A stretch of DNA of 64,000 bases from CAWJJM01 sp963843275 (GTDB lineage Bacteria; Acidobacteriota; Thermoanaerobaculia; Multivoradales; JBCCEF01). The notes beneath the pieces are model-generated. The model was not told the DNA's origin and made no database searches. It was given only the letters and a program-made list of their open reading frames with translations. Positions 37,851-45,557 of this stretch are shown one piece after another. The DNA lies in NCBI GenBank assembly GCA_963843275.1, contig CAWJJM010000010.1, positions 310,001-374,000 on the forward strand. The letters are read 5' to 3'. Made by a program: the position numbers and the translations under genes. The stretch's first letter is position 1. Every line of letters begins with the position of its first letter.

Positions 37851-38543
37851 TCAGCCGCGGCCGAGGCGCCCCCGCGCCAGCTCCTCGAGATCCTCCAGCG
37901 TGCTCTCGACGGCCGCGGCGTAGCGGGCGAAGTCCTCCTCGTCGAGACGGCGGGGCACCACGATCGGCTCGCCGGCCGCCACGCACACCCGGGTGAAGGG
38001 GCGCGGGATCTCCATGCGGTCCCAGGAACCGAGATGCCAGGAGCGGGCGGCGGCCCAGGAGAGCGGGACGATCGGGATGCCGGCGAGCTGTGCGATGGCG
38101 ACGATGCCCGGCTTGACGCGGTGCCGGGGGCCGCGGGGGCCGTCGGGCATCAGCATCAGCCCGTTGCCGCGCGCCGCGGAGCGCAGCAGCCCGCGCAGGG
38201 CGCGGGTGCCGCCGCGGGAGGTCGAGCCGCGCACCGACTCGCCGCCGAAGTAGCGGACCACCCGTGAGCCCAGCTCGCCGTCGCGCGACGGGCTGTTGAG
38301 GACGGTCATCGGGTAGCCGCGGGCCTGGAAGCGGCGCGCCATGAAGTACGACCCGATCAGCATCCGGTCGTGCCAGAAGACGAACAGCGCCGGCCGCCGC
38401 TCGGCGTGGAAGGTGGCGAGCACCTCGTCGCCGGCCACCGTGCGCAGGCGGGTGGAGGCGCCGAGCAGGGCGAGGACCGCCTGCAGCAGCCGGGCGACGA
38501 GCGCCGCCCGGAACCGTGCGCGCCAGCCGAGCGTCTCAGGCAC
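37851..38543 (-). CDS. Lysophospholipid acyltransferase-like protein (DUF374), 230 aa
   Basis: DUF374 proteins belong to the acyltransferase superfamily that includes late lipid A acyltransferases. FVFWHDRML carries the family His-Asp pair, followed by LMLMPDGPRGPRHRVKPGIVAIAQLAGIPIVPLSW. Start GTG 38543 gives an 8-bp overlap with the previous gene; ATG 38582 is possible with a longer overlap. It probably acts at the inner membrane on a lipid acceptor, likely in lipid A or a related lipid. Confidence 0.83.
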   Translation of the reverse strand: MPETLGWRARFRAALVARLLQAVLALLGASTRLRTVAGDEVLATFHAERRPALFVFWHDRMLIGSYFMARRFQARGYPMTVLNSPSRDGELGSRVVRYFGGESVRGSTSRGGTRALRGLLRSAARGNGLMLMPDGPRGPRHRVKPGIVAIAQLAGIPIVPLSWAAARSWHLGSWDRMEIPRPFTRVCVAAGEPIVVPRRLDEEDFARYAAAVESTLEDLEELARGRLGRG

Positions 38544-39336
38544 AGAGGTCCAGCCGGGCGAGGAAGTCGGCCAGCGCCGCACCGTCCCCGGGCGTCCCCG
38601 ACCAGTCGGTCTCGGCGACCGGCCGGGCGGGCGAGGGATCGGGCGCGAACCAGAGGGCGAAGCGCTCGTAGGGGTCGTCGCCGCAGTCGATCGACAGCAG
38701 GGTCAGGACGGCGGGCCGCGCCGGTCGCCCCGCCGCCGCCGCGCCGCCGGGACCGTCGTCGCCCGCCGCGGGTCGCGGGGCGCGATCGGCCACCACACCG
38801 CCCTCCCCGCTGCCCCCGAAGTGACGTGCGTCGATGCGGATCTCGCCGCGGCGCGCCAGCCAGGTCACCGCGGCCGCACCGCTGTGCAACCGGCCGCGGC
38901 CGACGACCGGGCCGGGGCTGAAATCGAGGCCCTGCTGCTCGATCGGCTGGGCGTCCCCGGCCCCCGCCGTCATCCAGGTGCGGGTGCGGTCGCCGCGGGC
39001 CAGCCAGTCCCGCACCCGGACGAAGACGAAGCCGCGGTCGACCCGCTCGAGGTCGGACGGCGCCGGGGGTCCGTCGGCGGTGCCGAGCAGGAAGGCGACC
39101 TGGAACGTCCACGGCACCGACAGGGTGCCGAAGGCACGGTAGTCGGCCGGCAGCGGGCGGAAGGGCAGCACCCGCCCCACCGCGGTGGCCGCGGCCGCCG
39201 GATCGGCGGCCAGCTCGTCGAGGCGCTTGCCGGCCCGGTAGGCCGCCAGCGTCACGCCCAGCACGACGGTGAGGAAGAGGGTGATGACGAGGGCGCAGCC
39301 GCACCCGAGCACCGTACTGGGTCGGCGGACCTCCAC
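38536..39336 (-). CDS. Single-pass membrane protein of unknown function, 266 aa
   Basis: The start is GTG 39336, 8 bp after the argS stop; no ATG fits. One N-terminal helix (VLGCGCALVITLFLTVVLGVTLAAY) anchors a periplasmic-type domain (ADYRAFGTLSVPWTFQVAFLL; VFVRVRDWLARGDRTRTWM). A low-complexity Gly/Ala stretch interrupts the C-terminal half. No family recognised. Co-transcribed with argS and the DUF374 gene. Confidence 0.65.
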   Translation of the reverse strand: MEVRRPSTVLGCGCALVITLFLTVVLGVTLAAYRAGKRLDELAADPAAAATAVGRVLPFRPLPADYRAFGTLSVPWTFQVAFLLGTADGPPAPSDLERVDRGFVFVRVRDWLARGDRTRTWMTAGAGDAQPIEQQGLDFSPGPVVGRGRLHSGAAAVTWLARRGEIRIDARHFGGSGEGGVVADRAPRPAAGDDGPGGAAAAGRPARPAVLTLLSIDCGDDPYERFALWFAPDPSPARPVAETDWSGTPGDGAALADFLARLDLCA

Positions 39337-39344
39337 GACGGCGC

Positions 39345-41309
39345 CTACATCCTCTCGGGCAGCGGGACGCCCAGCAGGTCGGTCAGCGCCTCGAGCCCGC
39401 GCTGGTAGATCCGCACCGCCGCCAACCGCACGGTCCGCAACGTGGGATCCTCCTCCTGCAGGATCGGGTGGCGGTGGTAGACGGCGTTGAACTTCTGCGC
39501 CAGCTCGAGGGTGTGGCGGGCGAGCAGCGACAGCTCGAGGCTGTCGCCGGCGCGGGCGACCACCTCGTCGGAGTCGGCGACGGCCAGGGCGAGGTCCCAC
39601 AGGTCCTCGCTCCACGCCTCCGCCGGCAGCGCCGCCACCTCGTCGGCACCGACGTCGTCCGCCATCCCCTCCGCCGCCAGCCGGCGGCGGATGTTGCGCG
39701 GCCGCACCGCGGAGTACTGCAGGTAGGGACCGGACTCGCCCTCGAAGTTGAGGGCCTCGTCGAGGTCGAAGGCGATCACCCGCGTCGTGGTCGCCTTGAC
39801 CATCAGGAAACGCAGGGCGGCGGTGGCGATCTGCGCCGCCAGCGGGTCGAGCTCGGCGGGGGCGAGCTCGCGGTTGCGCCGCGCGATCTCGTCACGCGCC
39901 TTGGCGGTGAGCTGGTCGAGCAGGTCGTCGGCCTTGACGCCGATCCCCTTGCGGCCCGACATCTCGAGCGTCCGGCCGGGCGGCGCCGCGGGATCCGTCC
40001 CGGCCTCCCCCTCCGCCGGCTCGACGGCGTAGCCGAGGGCGCGGGCGGTGGCGGCGGACAGCGCCACCATCTCGTAGGCGAAGTGGGTCGAGCGGGCCGC
40101 CTCGGACGTGTGGCCGAGCGCCTCGAGGCCGGCGCGGACGATCTTCTGCAGGTAGCTCTGGCGCGCGTCGATGACGTTGATCACCCGGTCGCCGCCGCCG
40201 AAGTCGGGATGCTCGGCGGCGCGGCGCGGGTCGTCGGCGCCGGTCGTGACCCAGACCTCCTCGTCGTCCCAGAGGCGGTAGTGGAAGTCCCGCCCGAGCA
40301 GGCCGAACTTCCAGAGCTGGTAGGCGATGTCCTTGCCCACGTAGGTCACCGTCCCGTCGGAGCGGACGATCACCTTGTCGGGGTCCTCGAGGCCGGCGAA
40401 CTCCTCGCTGGCGGCGAGCGGCATCACCCAGCAGCCGGCGTTCTTGCCCTCCTTCTCGAGGTGGACCGCGCCGGAGTCCCGGAGCCGCCCGAAGGCCATC
40501 TCGAAGAAGCGCTCGCCGAGGACGTCGCTCTCGTGGGTGAGCAGGTCGTACCCGATCCCCACCCGCGCCATGGTCCGCAGGTGCCGGTGGACGATGCGCC
40601 GCGCCACCAGGCGACCCATCTCCGCCCGGTCGCCCTGCCCGATCTCCATGGCGTGCAGCGTCCGGCGCCGGTGCTCGCGCCGCTCGGGGTCCGCCTCGTA
40701 CCAGCGGCCGACCTCGCCGTAGAGGTCCCAGCAGGTGTAGTCGAACGGCTCGGGCAGCGCCGCGACCGCGGCGCGGTCGAGGCCGCGCAGGTCGAGGAAC
40801 CCGACCACGACGTCGGCGAGCTGGACCCCGGTGTCGTCGATGTAGTTCTGCACCTCCACGACGAACCCGAGCGCGCGCAGGGTGCGCACCAGCACGTCGC
40901 CGAGCACGGCGTTGCGCAGGTGGCCGATGTGGGCCGCCTTGTTCGGATTGATGTTGGTGTGCTCGACGATGACCTTGCCGCGCCCCGACGCCGGCGGCGC
41001 CAGCACCGGCTCGCGCAGCAGCCGCGCGGCCACCGCGCTGCGGTCGAGAAAGAAGTTGAGGTAGCCGGCCCCGGCGATCTCCACCCGCGACACCACGCCC
41101 GGCAGGGCCACGGCGTCGCGCAGCTCCTCGGCGATCCGGCGCGGCGGCCGGCGCACCTCGCGAGCGAGCTGCAGCGCCCCCGGGAAGGCGAGATCGCCGA
41201 GCTCGCGCCGCGGGGGGACTTCGACGATGGGCTGGTGGTCGACGCCGTAGAGGTCGCGCACCGCCGCCGCCAGGGCTCCGGCCACCTGGCGCTTGAGCGC
41301 GGTCAGCAT
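39345..41309 (-). CDS. argS: Arginyl-tRNA synthetase, 654 aa
   Basis: Class I enzyme charging tRNA-Arg. N-terminal Add-1 domain (ELGDLAFPGALQLAR), HIGH signature in AAHIGHLRNAVLGD (about 126-139), QNYIDDTG, and the region around the MSK-like loop EMSGRKGIGVKADDLLDQL (the canonical KMSK is altered, as in many ArgRS). The C-terminal DALR anticodon domain ends in LTDLLGVPLPERM. Length is slightly above the usual 560-600 because of inserts. It is leaderless by the box at 41319. Confidence 0.93.
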   Translation of the reverse strand: MLTALKRQVAGALAAAVRDLYGVDHQPIVEVPPRRELGDLAFPGALQLAREVRRPPRRIAEELRDAVALPGVVSRVEIAGAGYLNFFLDRSAVAARLLREPVLAPPASGRGKVIVEHTNINPNKAAHIGHLRNAVLGDVLVRTLRALGFVVEVQNYIDDTGVQLADVVVGFLDLRGLDRAAVAALPEPFDYTCWDLYGEVGRWYEADPERREHRRRTLHAMEIGQGDRAEMGRLVARRIVHRHLRTMARVGIGYDLLTHESDVLGERFFEMAFGRLRDSGAVHLEKEGKNAGCWVMPLAASEEFAGLEDPDKVIVRSDGTVTYVGKDIAYQLWKFGLLGRDFHYRLWDDEEVWVTTGADDPRRAAEHPDFGGGDRVINVIDARQSYLQKIVRAGLEALGHTSEAARSTHFAYEMVALSAATARALGYAVEPAEGEAGTDPAAPPGRTLEMSGRKGIGVKADDLLDQLTAKARDEIARRNRELAPAELDPLAAQIATAALRFLMVKATTTRVIAFDLDEALNFEGESGPYLQYSAVRPRNIRRRLAAEGMADDVGADEVAALPAEAWSEDLWDLALAVADSDEVVARAGDSLELSLLARHTLELAQKFNAVYHRHPILQEEDPTLRTVRLAAVRIYQRGLEALTDLLGVPLPERM

Positions 41310-41318
41310 GACCGGCGG

Positions 41319-41324
41319 AGTCTA
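41319..41324 (-). promoter_or_regulatory. -10 box TAGACT, leaderless type, for argS
   Basis: TAGACT ends 9 nt before ATG 41309 on the minus strand. No Shine-Dalgarno sequence. Confidence 0.5.
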
Positions 41325-41434
41325 GCAGTCCGCGCGACCCCGTCACGACCTCCCGGGGACGGCCGGGCGGGCCCGTCCCGCAGGGGAGCCGGGAGCCTCC
41401 TGATATGATTCCGCGGCCGGAGGGAATCGTCGAT

Positions 41435-41989
41435 ATGGCAGAGAAGACCGCAGAGAACCGGATCTCCCTGACCCTCGAGGAGACGCAGCTCGAAATCCTC
41501 GACGGGGACATCACCGAGACCGACGTGGACGCGATCGTCAACGCCGCCAACGAGAACCTCGAGTTGGGCACCGGCGTCGCGGGGGCCATCCGGGAGAAGG
41601 GTGGGCCCTCGATCCAGGAGGAATGCGACCGCATCGGCCACACGCCGGTGGGGACGGCGGTGATGACCGGCGCCGGCAACCTGTCGGCCAAGCAGGTCAT
41701 CCACGCCGTCGGCCCGCGGATGGGCGAGGGCGACGAGGACCGCAAGCTCTCCTCGGCGGTGCGCGCCGCCCTGGCGCTCGCCGACCGCAACGGCCTGCGC
41801 TCGATCGCCCTGCCCGCCATCTCCACCGGGGTCTTCGGGTTCCCGATGGACCGCGCCGCGCGGATCATGCTGACCGAGATCCACCGCTACCTGCAGGGCG
41901 GCACCAAGATCGAGCGGGTCGTCGTCGTCCTCCACGGCGACGACGCCTTTCAGACGTTTCGACGCGAGCTCCGCCGCGGCTTCCGGTGA
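41435..41989 (+). CDS. Macro-domain protein (ADP-ribose binding or deacetylase), 184 aa
   Basis: Macro domains bind or hydrolyse ADP-ribose derivatives. DAIVNAANENLELGTGVAGAI (adenine/ribose loop), HAVGPRMGEG and ALPAISTGVFGFPMDRAARI (phosphate loop) are all present; the group is closest to archaeal Af1521-type and YmdB-like macro proteins. ATG 41435 is preferred because GGAGGG lies about 10 nt upstream; ATG 41405 would add ten residues. TATGAT near 41404 is a likely -10 box. Confidence 0.87.
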   Translation: MAEKTAENRISLTLEETQLEILDGDITETDVDAIVNAANENLELGTGVAGAIREKGGPSIQEECDRIGHTPVGTAVMTGAGNLSAKQVIHAVGPRMGEGDEDRKLSSAVRAALALADRNGLRSIALPAISTGVFGFPMDRAARIMLTEIHRYLQGGTKIERVVVVLHGDDAFQTFRRELRRGFR

Positions 41990-42290
41990 GGGCTGCGGAT
42001 GCAGGGCGATCTGCGGCGTCGCGCTTGATCGCCCTCGGTGCGGCGTACTGAAGTACGCCTCCCTCGCGCTCACTGCGCGCTCCTTGCATCTCACCCCGCC
42101 TCCACAGCCCTCACGCTCGGTTCACCGGGGGACTTCGCTGCGCTCGTCCCGGGACGCTCCGTTCACCGGCGGGCTTCGCTGCGCTCGTGCCGGGACGCTC
42201 GGACCTCCGGGGTCTCCCCTTTCCCGCCGCTACCGGACGCCGGGTCTCCGCGCGCGCTGAGCGCAGCGCGTCCCCGCCCCGCCCTCTCGC
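41990..42290. repeat. Convergent spacer filled with palindromic and tandem repeats
   Basis: About 300 bp between two converging genes with no gene. The left part (41997-42091) folds as a cloverleaf: outer arms GATGCA (41998-42003) and TGCATC (42085-42090), then GGGCGATC/GATCGCCC (42004-42011 with 42027-42034) and GGCGTACT/AGTACGCC (42042-42049 with 42052-42059). The right part has two 40-bp copies with 37 identities, at 42120-42159 and 42161-42200, each with GGGAC..GTCCC-like symmetry. A third stem GGACGC..GCGTCC follows near 42236-42275. This looks like a REP-type extragenic element cluster. Confidence 0.6.
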
Positions 42291-43514
42291 CTAGGCGCCG
42301 TACTTGGCGAGGCGGCCGGCGTTGGCGAGCAGCAGACCCATCAGGTGGGAGGAGGGGAGGGTGCCGAGGTGGCCGCGGAGGGCGTCGATCTCGGTGAAGC
42401 GTTCCGCCTCGTCGATGAAGCAGTGGGGGGCGGCGAGGAGGACCGGCACGGGGTGCCAGCTGTGCCCGGCGACGGGCGCCGGGGTCGAGTGGTCGCCGGT
42501 CACGGCGACCACGTCCGGCGCCAGGTCGAGCAGCGCGGGCAGCGCCGCGTCGACCTCCTCGAGGTAGCCGACCTTGGCCGCCAGGTCGCCGTCCTCTCCC
42601 GCCATGTCGGTCTGCTTGACGTGCAGGAAGAAGAAGTCGAAGTCGTCCCACCGCGCCGCCACCGACTCGACGATGGCGGGCAGCTTCTTGCCGCACGGCA
42701 CGACCTCCATGCCGCACACCGAGGCCACCCCGCGGTACAAGGGGTAGCCGGCGAAGGCGCCGCAGCGCAGGCCGTAGAGCTCGCCCAACGCGGGCAGGTG
42801 GGGAAGCTGCGAGAAGCCGCGCAGCAGGACGCGGTTGGCCTTCTCCTCGTCGGCGATCGCACCGTTCATCACCGCCACCAGGCGGGCCACCTTCTCCGCC
42901 GTCGCCGCGCCCTCGGGGGCGCTCGCCTCGACCTCCGACGGCGGCACCCCGAGCTGTTGCGGATCGGTGTCGGCCACCGCCGCCGACAAGCCGTCGCCGC
43001 GCAGGCGGAGGACGAAGCGGTGTCCCTCGCCGTGCCGCACGATCGCCTCGACCCCGGGGACCGGCGCCGCGTCGATCGCCCGCTGCATCGCCTCCGACAG
43101 CCGGGCGCTCTCCGCGGTGGGGATGCGGCCGGCGCGCCGGTCGGCGAGGTTGCCCGCGGCGTCGGCGGTGGCGAAGTTGCCGCGCGCCGCCACGTCGCCG
43201 CGGCGGATCTCGACGTCCTCGCCCAGCGCCTCGAGAACGCCGCGGCCGATGTCGGCCTCGGGGGTGGTGGGGTCGTAGCCGAAGAGCGCCAGGTGGCCCG
43301 GACCGCTCCCCGGCGTCACCCCCGGCGCCACCGGCACGATCCGCCCCAGGGCGGCGCGCCGGGCGAGGGCGTCGAGATGCGGCGTGCGGGCCTCCTCGAG
43401 CGCGGTGCGCGGCTGCCCCGCGGTGCGCAGGTCGCCGACGCCGTCGAGCACCAGCAGCACGATGCGGCTCGCGGCCGGCTGGGCGAGGCGGGCGAGGAGC
43501 TCGTAGTGCTTCAC
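42291..43514 (-). CDS. apgM: Archaeal-type cofactor-independent phosphoglycerate mutase (ApgM), 407 aa
   Basis: Interconverts 3- and 2-phosphoglycerate without 2,3-bisphosphoglycerate. Alkaline phosphatase superfamily metal sites: VLLVLDGVGDL (Asp), GSGPGHLALFGYDP (nucleophile Ser region), FFFLHVKQTDMAGEDGD and VTGDHSTPAPVAGHSWHPVPVLL. Length (407) fits ApgM rather than GpmI (about 510). GTG 43514 overlaps the upstream stop (GTGA). It is the last gene of a three-gene operon with a KDPG-aldolase-like enzyme, consistent with central sugar metabolism. Confidence 0.9.
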   Translation of the reverse strand: MKHYELLARLAQPAASRIVLLVLDGVGDLRTAGQPRTALEEARTPHLDALARRAALGRIVPVAPGVTPGSGPGHLALFGYDPTTPEADIGRGVLEALGEDVEIRRGDVAARGNFATADAAGNLADRRAGRIPTAESARLSEAMQRAIDAAPVPGVEAIVRHGEGHRFVLRLRGDGLSAAVADTDPQQLGVPPSEVEASAPEGAATAEKVARLVAVMNGAIADEEKANRVLLRGFSQLPHLPALGELYGLRCGAFAGYPLYRGVASVCGMEVVPCGKKLPAIVESVAARWDDFDFFFLHVKQTDMAGEDGDLAAKVGYLEEVDAALPALLDLAPDVVAVTGDHSTPAPVAGHSWHPVPVLLAAPHCFIDEAERFTEIDALRGHLGTLPSSHLMGLLLANAGRLAKYGA

Positions 43515-43939
43515 GGCACGAAGTAGGCGCTGGCGCGCACCTGCAGCCGGGCGCGCGGGTCGAAGCCGTTGCCCACCAGGACGAAGGCGCTCTGCGTCCC
43601 CAGCACCGGCAGGACGATCCAGCCGTCGAACGCCTCGCCGCCGCCGTAGGCCGGGACCACCGGCTCGATCTCCGCGATCTTCGTCCAGTGCTCGTGCTCG
43701 GGATCGAAGGAGGCGCGCAGCTCGACGTAGGCGCGGTCGAGGTCGATCGAGCGCTGGTTCGACGGGTGCCAGACCGAGAAGACGAAACGGACCTCGTCGT
43801 AGGCGCCGGTCTCCAGGTAGGTGCGCTCCCCCACCTGCAGGGGAAAGCTGAAGCCGCCGCCCGTGTCGGTGGCGAAGATCTCCGGCGTCGGCTCGAAGAC
43901 CACCTGCAGCGGGGGGAGCTGCGCGGCCTCGCCCCTCAC
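43511..43939 (-). CDS. Hypothetical protein, 142 aa
   Basis: GTG 43939 overlaps the aldolase stop and the apgM start overlaps its own stop, so it is surely translated in this operon. The sequence is beta-rich (FSFPLQVGERTYLETGAYDEVRFVFSVWHPS; AYVELRASFDPE; GWIVLPVLGTQSAFVLVG), without a signal peptide. Jelly-roll-like fold possible. No family recognised. Confidence 0.65.
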   Translation of the reverse strand: MRGEAAQLPPLQVVFEPTPEIFATDTGGGFSFPLQVGERTYLETGAYDEVRFVFSVWHPSNQRSIDLDRAYVELRASFDPEHEHWTKIAEIEPVVPAYGGGEAFDGWIVLPVLGTQSAFVLVGNGFDPRARLQVRASAYFVP

Positions 43940-44610
43940 CGCGCGCCCTCGCCGGAACCGCCGCCGCGCGCCAGGGCCACCGCGCCGCCGATCCGCCGCA
44001 GCGTCTCGGCGTCGCTGCCGGCGAGCAGCGGAGCGCCGATCCCGAAGGCCGAGGCGCCCGCCTCGCGATAGGCGGGGATCTCCTCCGGACCGAAGCCGCC
44101 CGAGGCCAGCATCGGGATGTCGGACAACGGGCCGCGGACCGCCCGCAGGTACGCCGGGCCGCCGAGGAGCGGCACCGGGAAGACCTTGACCAGGTCGGCG
44201 CCGAGGTCGCGGGCGGTGACGATCTCGGTGGGGGTGAGCCCGCCCATGACCAGGAACACCTCCGCCGCGCGCACCGTGGCGGCCACCTCGGGGCTGGCGT
44301 TGGGCGTGACGATGAACTCGGCCCCCGCGTCGAGCGCGGCGTGCGCCCGCCCGGGTCCGGTCACCGTCCCCATGCCCACCCGGTGCACCTCGCCCGCGTC
44401 GCGCTCGGCGAGCAGGCGGCGCACCAGCGCCGGCGCCTCCGGCACGGTGAAGGTGACCTCCACCAGCTCGATCCCCCCGGCGATGAAGAGCCGCGCCTGG
44501 CGTTCCGCCTCGGCGCTCGAGGAGGTGCGGACCACCCCCACCAGGGGGGTCTCGGCGAAGGTGCGGCGGACGGCGGTGAGGAGGTCGGAGACGGCGGCGG
44601 TCGGTCGCAT
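43936..44610 (-). CDS. KDPG/KHG aldolase family protein, 224 aa
   Basis: Class I aldolase that cleaves 2-keto-3-deoxy-6-phosphogluconate or a related keto acid. The general-base Glu is in GIELVEVTFT, MGTVTGPGRAHAALDAGAEFIVTPN follows, and the Schiff-base Lys is in GADLVKVFPVPLLGG. Start ATG 44610 is chosen because TAGAGT lies 11 nt upstream; ATG 44631 would add seven residues. Co-operonic with apgM, it would feed a lower-glycolysis route. Confidence 0.86.
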   Translation of the reverse strand: MRPTAAVSDLLTAVRRTFAETPLVGVVRTSSSAEAERQARLFIAGGIELVEVTFTVPEAPALVRRLLAERDAGEVHRVGMGTVTGPGRAHAALDAGAEFIVTPNASPEVAATVRAAEVFLVMGGLTPTEIVTARDLGADLVKVFPVPLLGGPAYLRAVRGPLSDIPMLASGGFGPEEIPAYREAGASAFGIGAPLLAGSDAETLRRIGGAVALARGGGSGEGAR

Positions 44611-44621
44611 GGCGAGGAAGC

Positions 44622-44627
44622 ACTCTA
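44622..44627 (-). promoter_or_regulatory. -10 box TAGAGT for the aldolase-apgM operon
   Basis: TAGAGT ends 11 nt before ATG 44610 on the minus strand; a leader of about 4 nt would result. Confidence 0.4.
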
Positions 44628-44716
44628 TCACCGGGGCACGGGGCCTCCCGGCGGCCGGAACGGCCCGGCGGGCGCGGCGATCCGGGCCTCCGTCCCCACC
44701 GGCCCGTCGGCGCGCC

Positions 44717-45502
44717 TCACCCCTCGTGCCCCTCCCGCTCCCCGTGCCGCAACGAGATCTCGACCCGGCGGCACACCCCGCGCAGCAGGATCACCTCCCG
44801 CTCCGTCAACCCCACCCGGCTGATCAGCCGCCGCAGGTCGCGCCGGACGTGGTCGAAGGTGTCGTCGCGGGCGAACCCGATCTGGTGGAGCATCTCCACC
44901 CCCTGCTCCCACATCGCCTCCACCCGCTCGTGGGACGCCGGCTCCGCTGCCGCGTCGGGCGGCGCCGCCGGCACCGCGGCGCCCCGCTCGAGGCGGTCGA
45001 CGTAGAGCTCGTAGCACACCACCAGCACCGCTTGGGCCAGGTTCAGCGTCGGCTGCACGGGGTCGCAGGGCACGGTGACCAGCGGATCGCAGAGGGCCAG
45101 CTCGTCGTTGGTCAGCCCCCCCACCTCCGAGCCGAAGACCAGCGCGGTCCGGGTCCCCGGGGGATCCGCGGCGAGCGCCGCGGGCAGCTCGCGGGCCGGG
45201 ATACGGCCCTGGTCCCAGGTGCGGTCGCGTGCGGACGTGGTGCCCACGACGCGGGCGAACGGCGCCACCGCCGCCGCCAGGGAGGCGTGGCGCCGGGCGC
45301 CGTCGAGGACGTGCCCCGCCCCCTTGGCCATGGCGCGCCCGAAGGTCGCGATCTCCGCCGCCGGCTCGACCAGGTGGAGCTCCGCGAGACCCATGTTCGC
45401 CATCGCCCGGCAGGCGGCGCCGACGTTGCCCTCCTCGCGGGGGCGCACCAGGACGATCGCCGGCGGCGGGGACGCGGCGGCGCTCCGGGGGGCCTGGCTC
45501 AT
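44717..45502 (-). CDS. tRNA/rRNA methyltransferase, SpoU family, TrmJ-like, 261 aa
   Basis: TrmJ methylates the 2'-O of position 32 in tRNA. The deep-knot motifs are IVLVRPREEGNVGAACRAMANMG, LVFGSEVGGLTNDEL and PTLNLAQAVLVVCYEL. The C-terminal extension of helices (about 175-261) is typical of TrmJ. ATG 45502; divergent from the helicase gene, with TACATT 6 nt upstream. Confidence 0.85.
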   Translation of the reverse strand: MSQAPRSAAASPPPAIVLVRPREEGNVGAACRAMANMGLAELHLVEPAAEIATFGRAMAKGAGHVLDGARRHASLAAAVAPFARVVGTTSARDRTWDQGRIPARELPAALAADPPGTRTALVFGSEVGGLTNDELALCDPLVTVPCDPVQPTLNLAQAVLVVCYELYVDRLERGAAVPAAPPDAAAEPASHERVEAMWEQGVEMLHQIGFARDDTFDHVRRDLRRLISRVGLTEREVILLRGVCRRVEISLRHGEREGHEG

Positions 45503-45508
45503 CGCGCG

Positions 45509-45514
45509 AATGTA
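45509..45514 (-). promoter_or_regulatory. -10 box TACATT, leaderless type, for the trmJ-like gene
   Basis: TACATT ends 6 nt before ATG 45502 on the minus strand. A divergent GAGACT at 45544-45549 sits 8 nt before the helicase ATG. Confidence 0.4.
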
Positions 45515-45557
45515 TCGCGCTTGCGCCCGCCCCGACGGTCGGAGAGACTCGGGGGCC

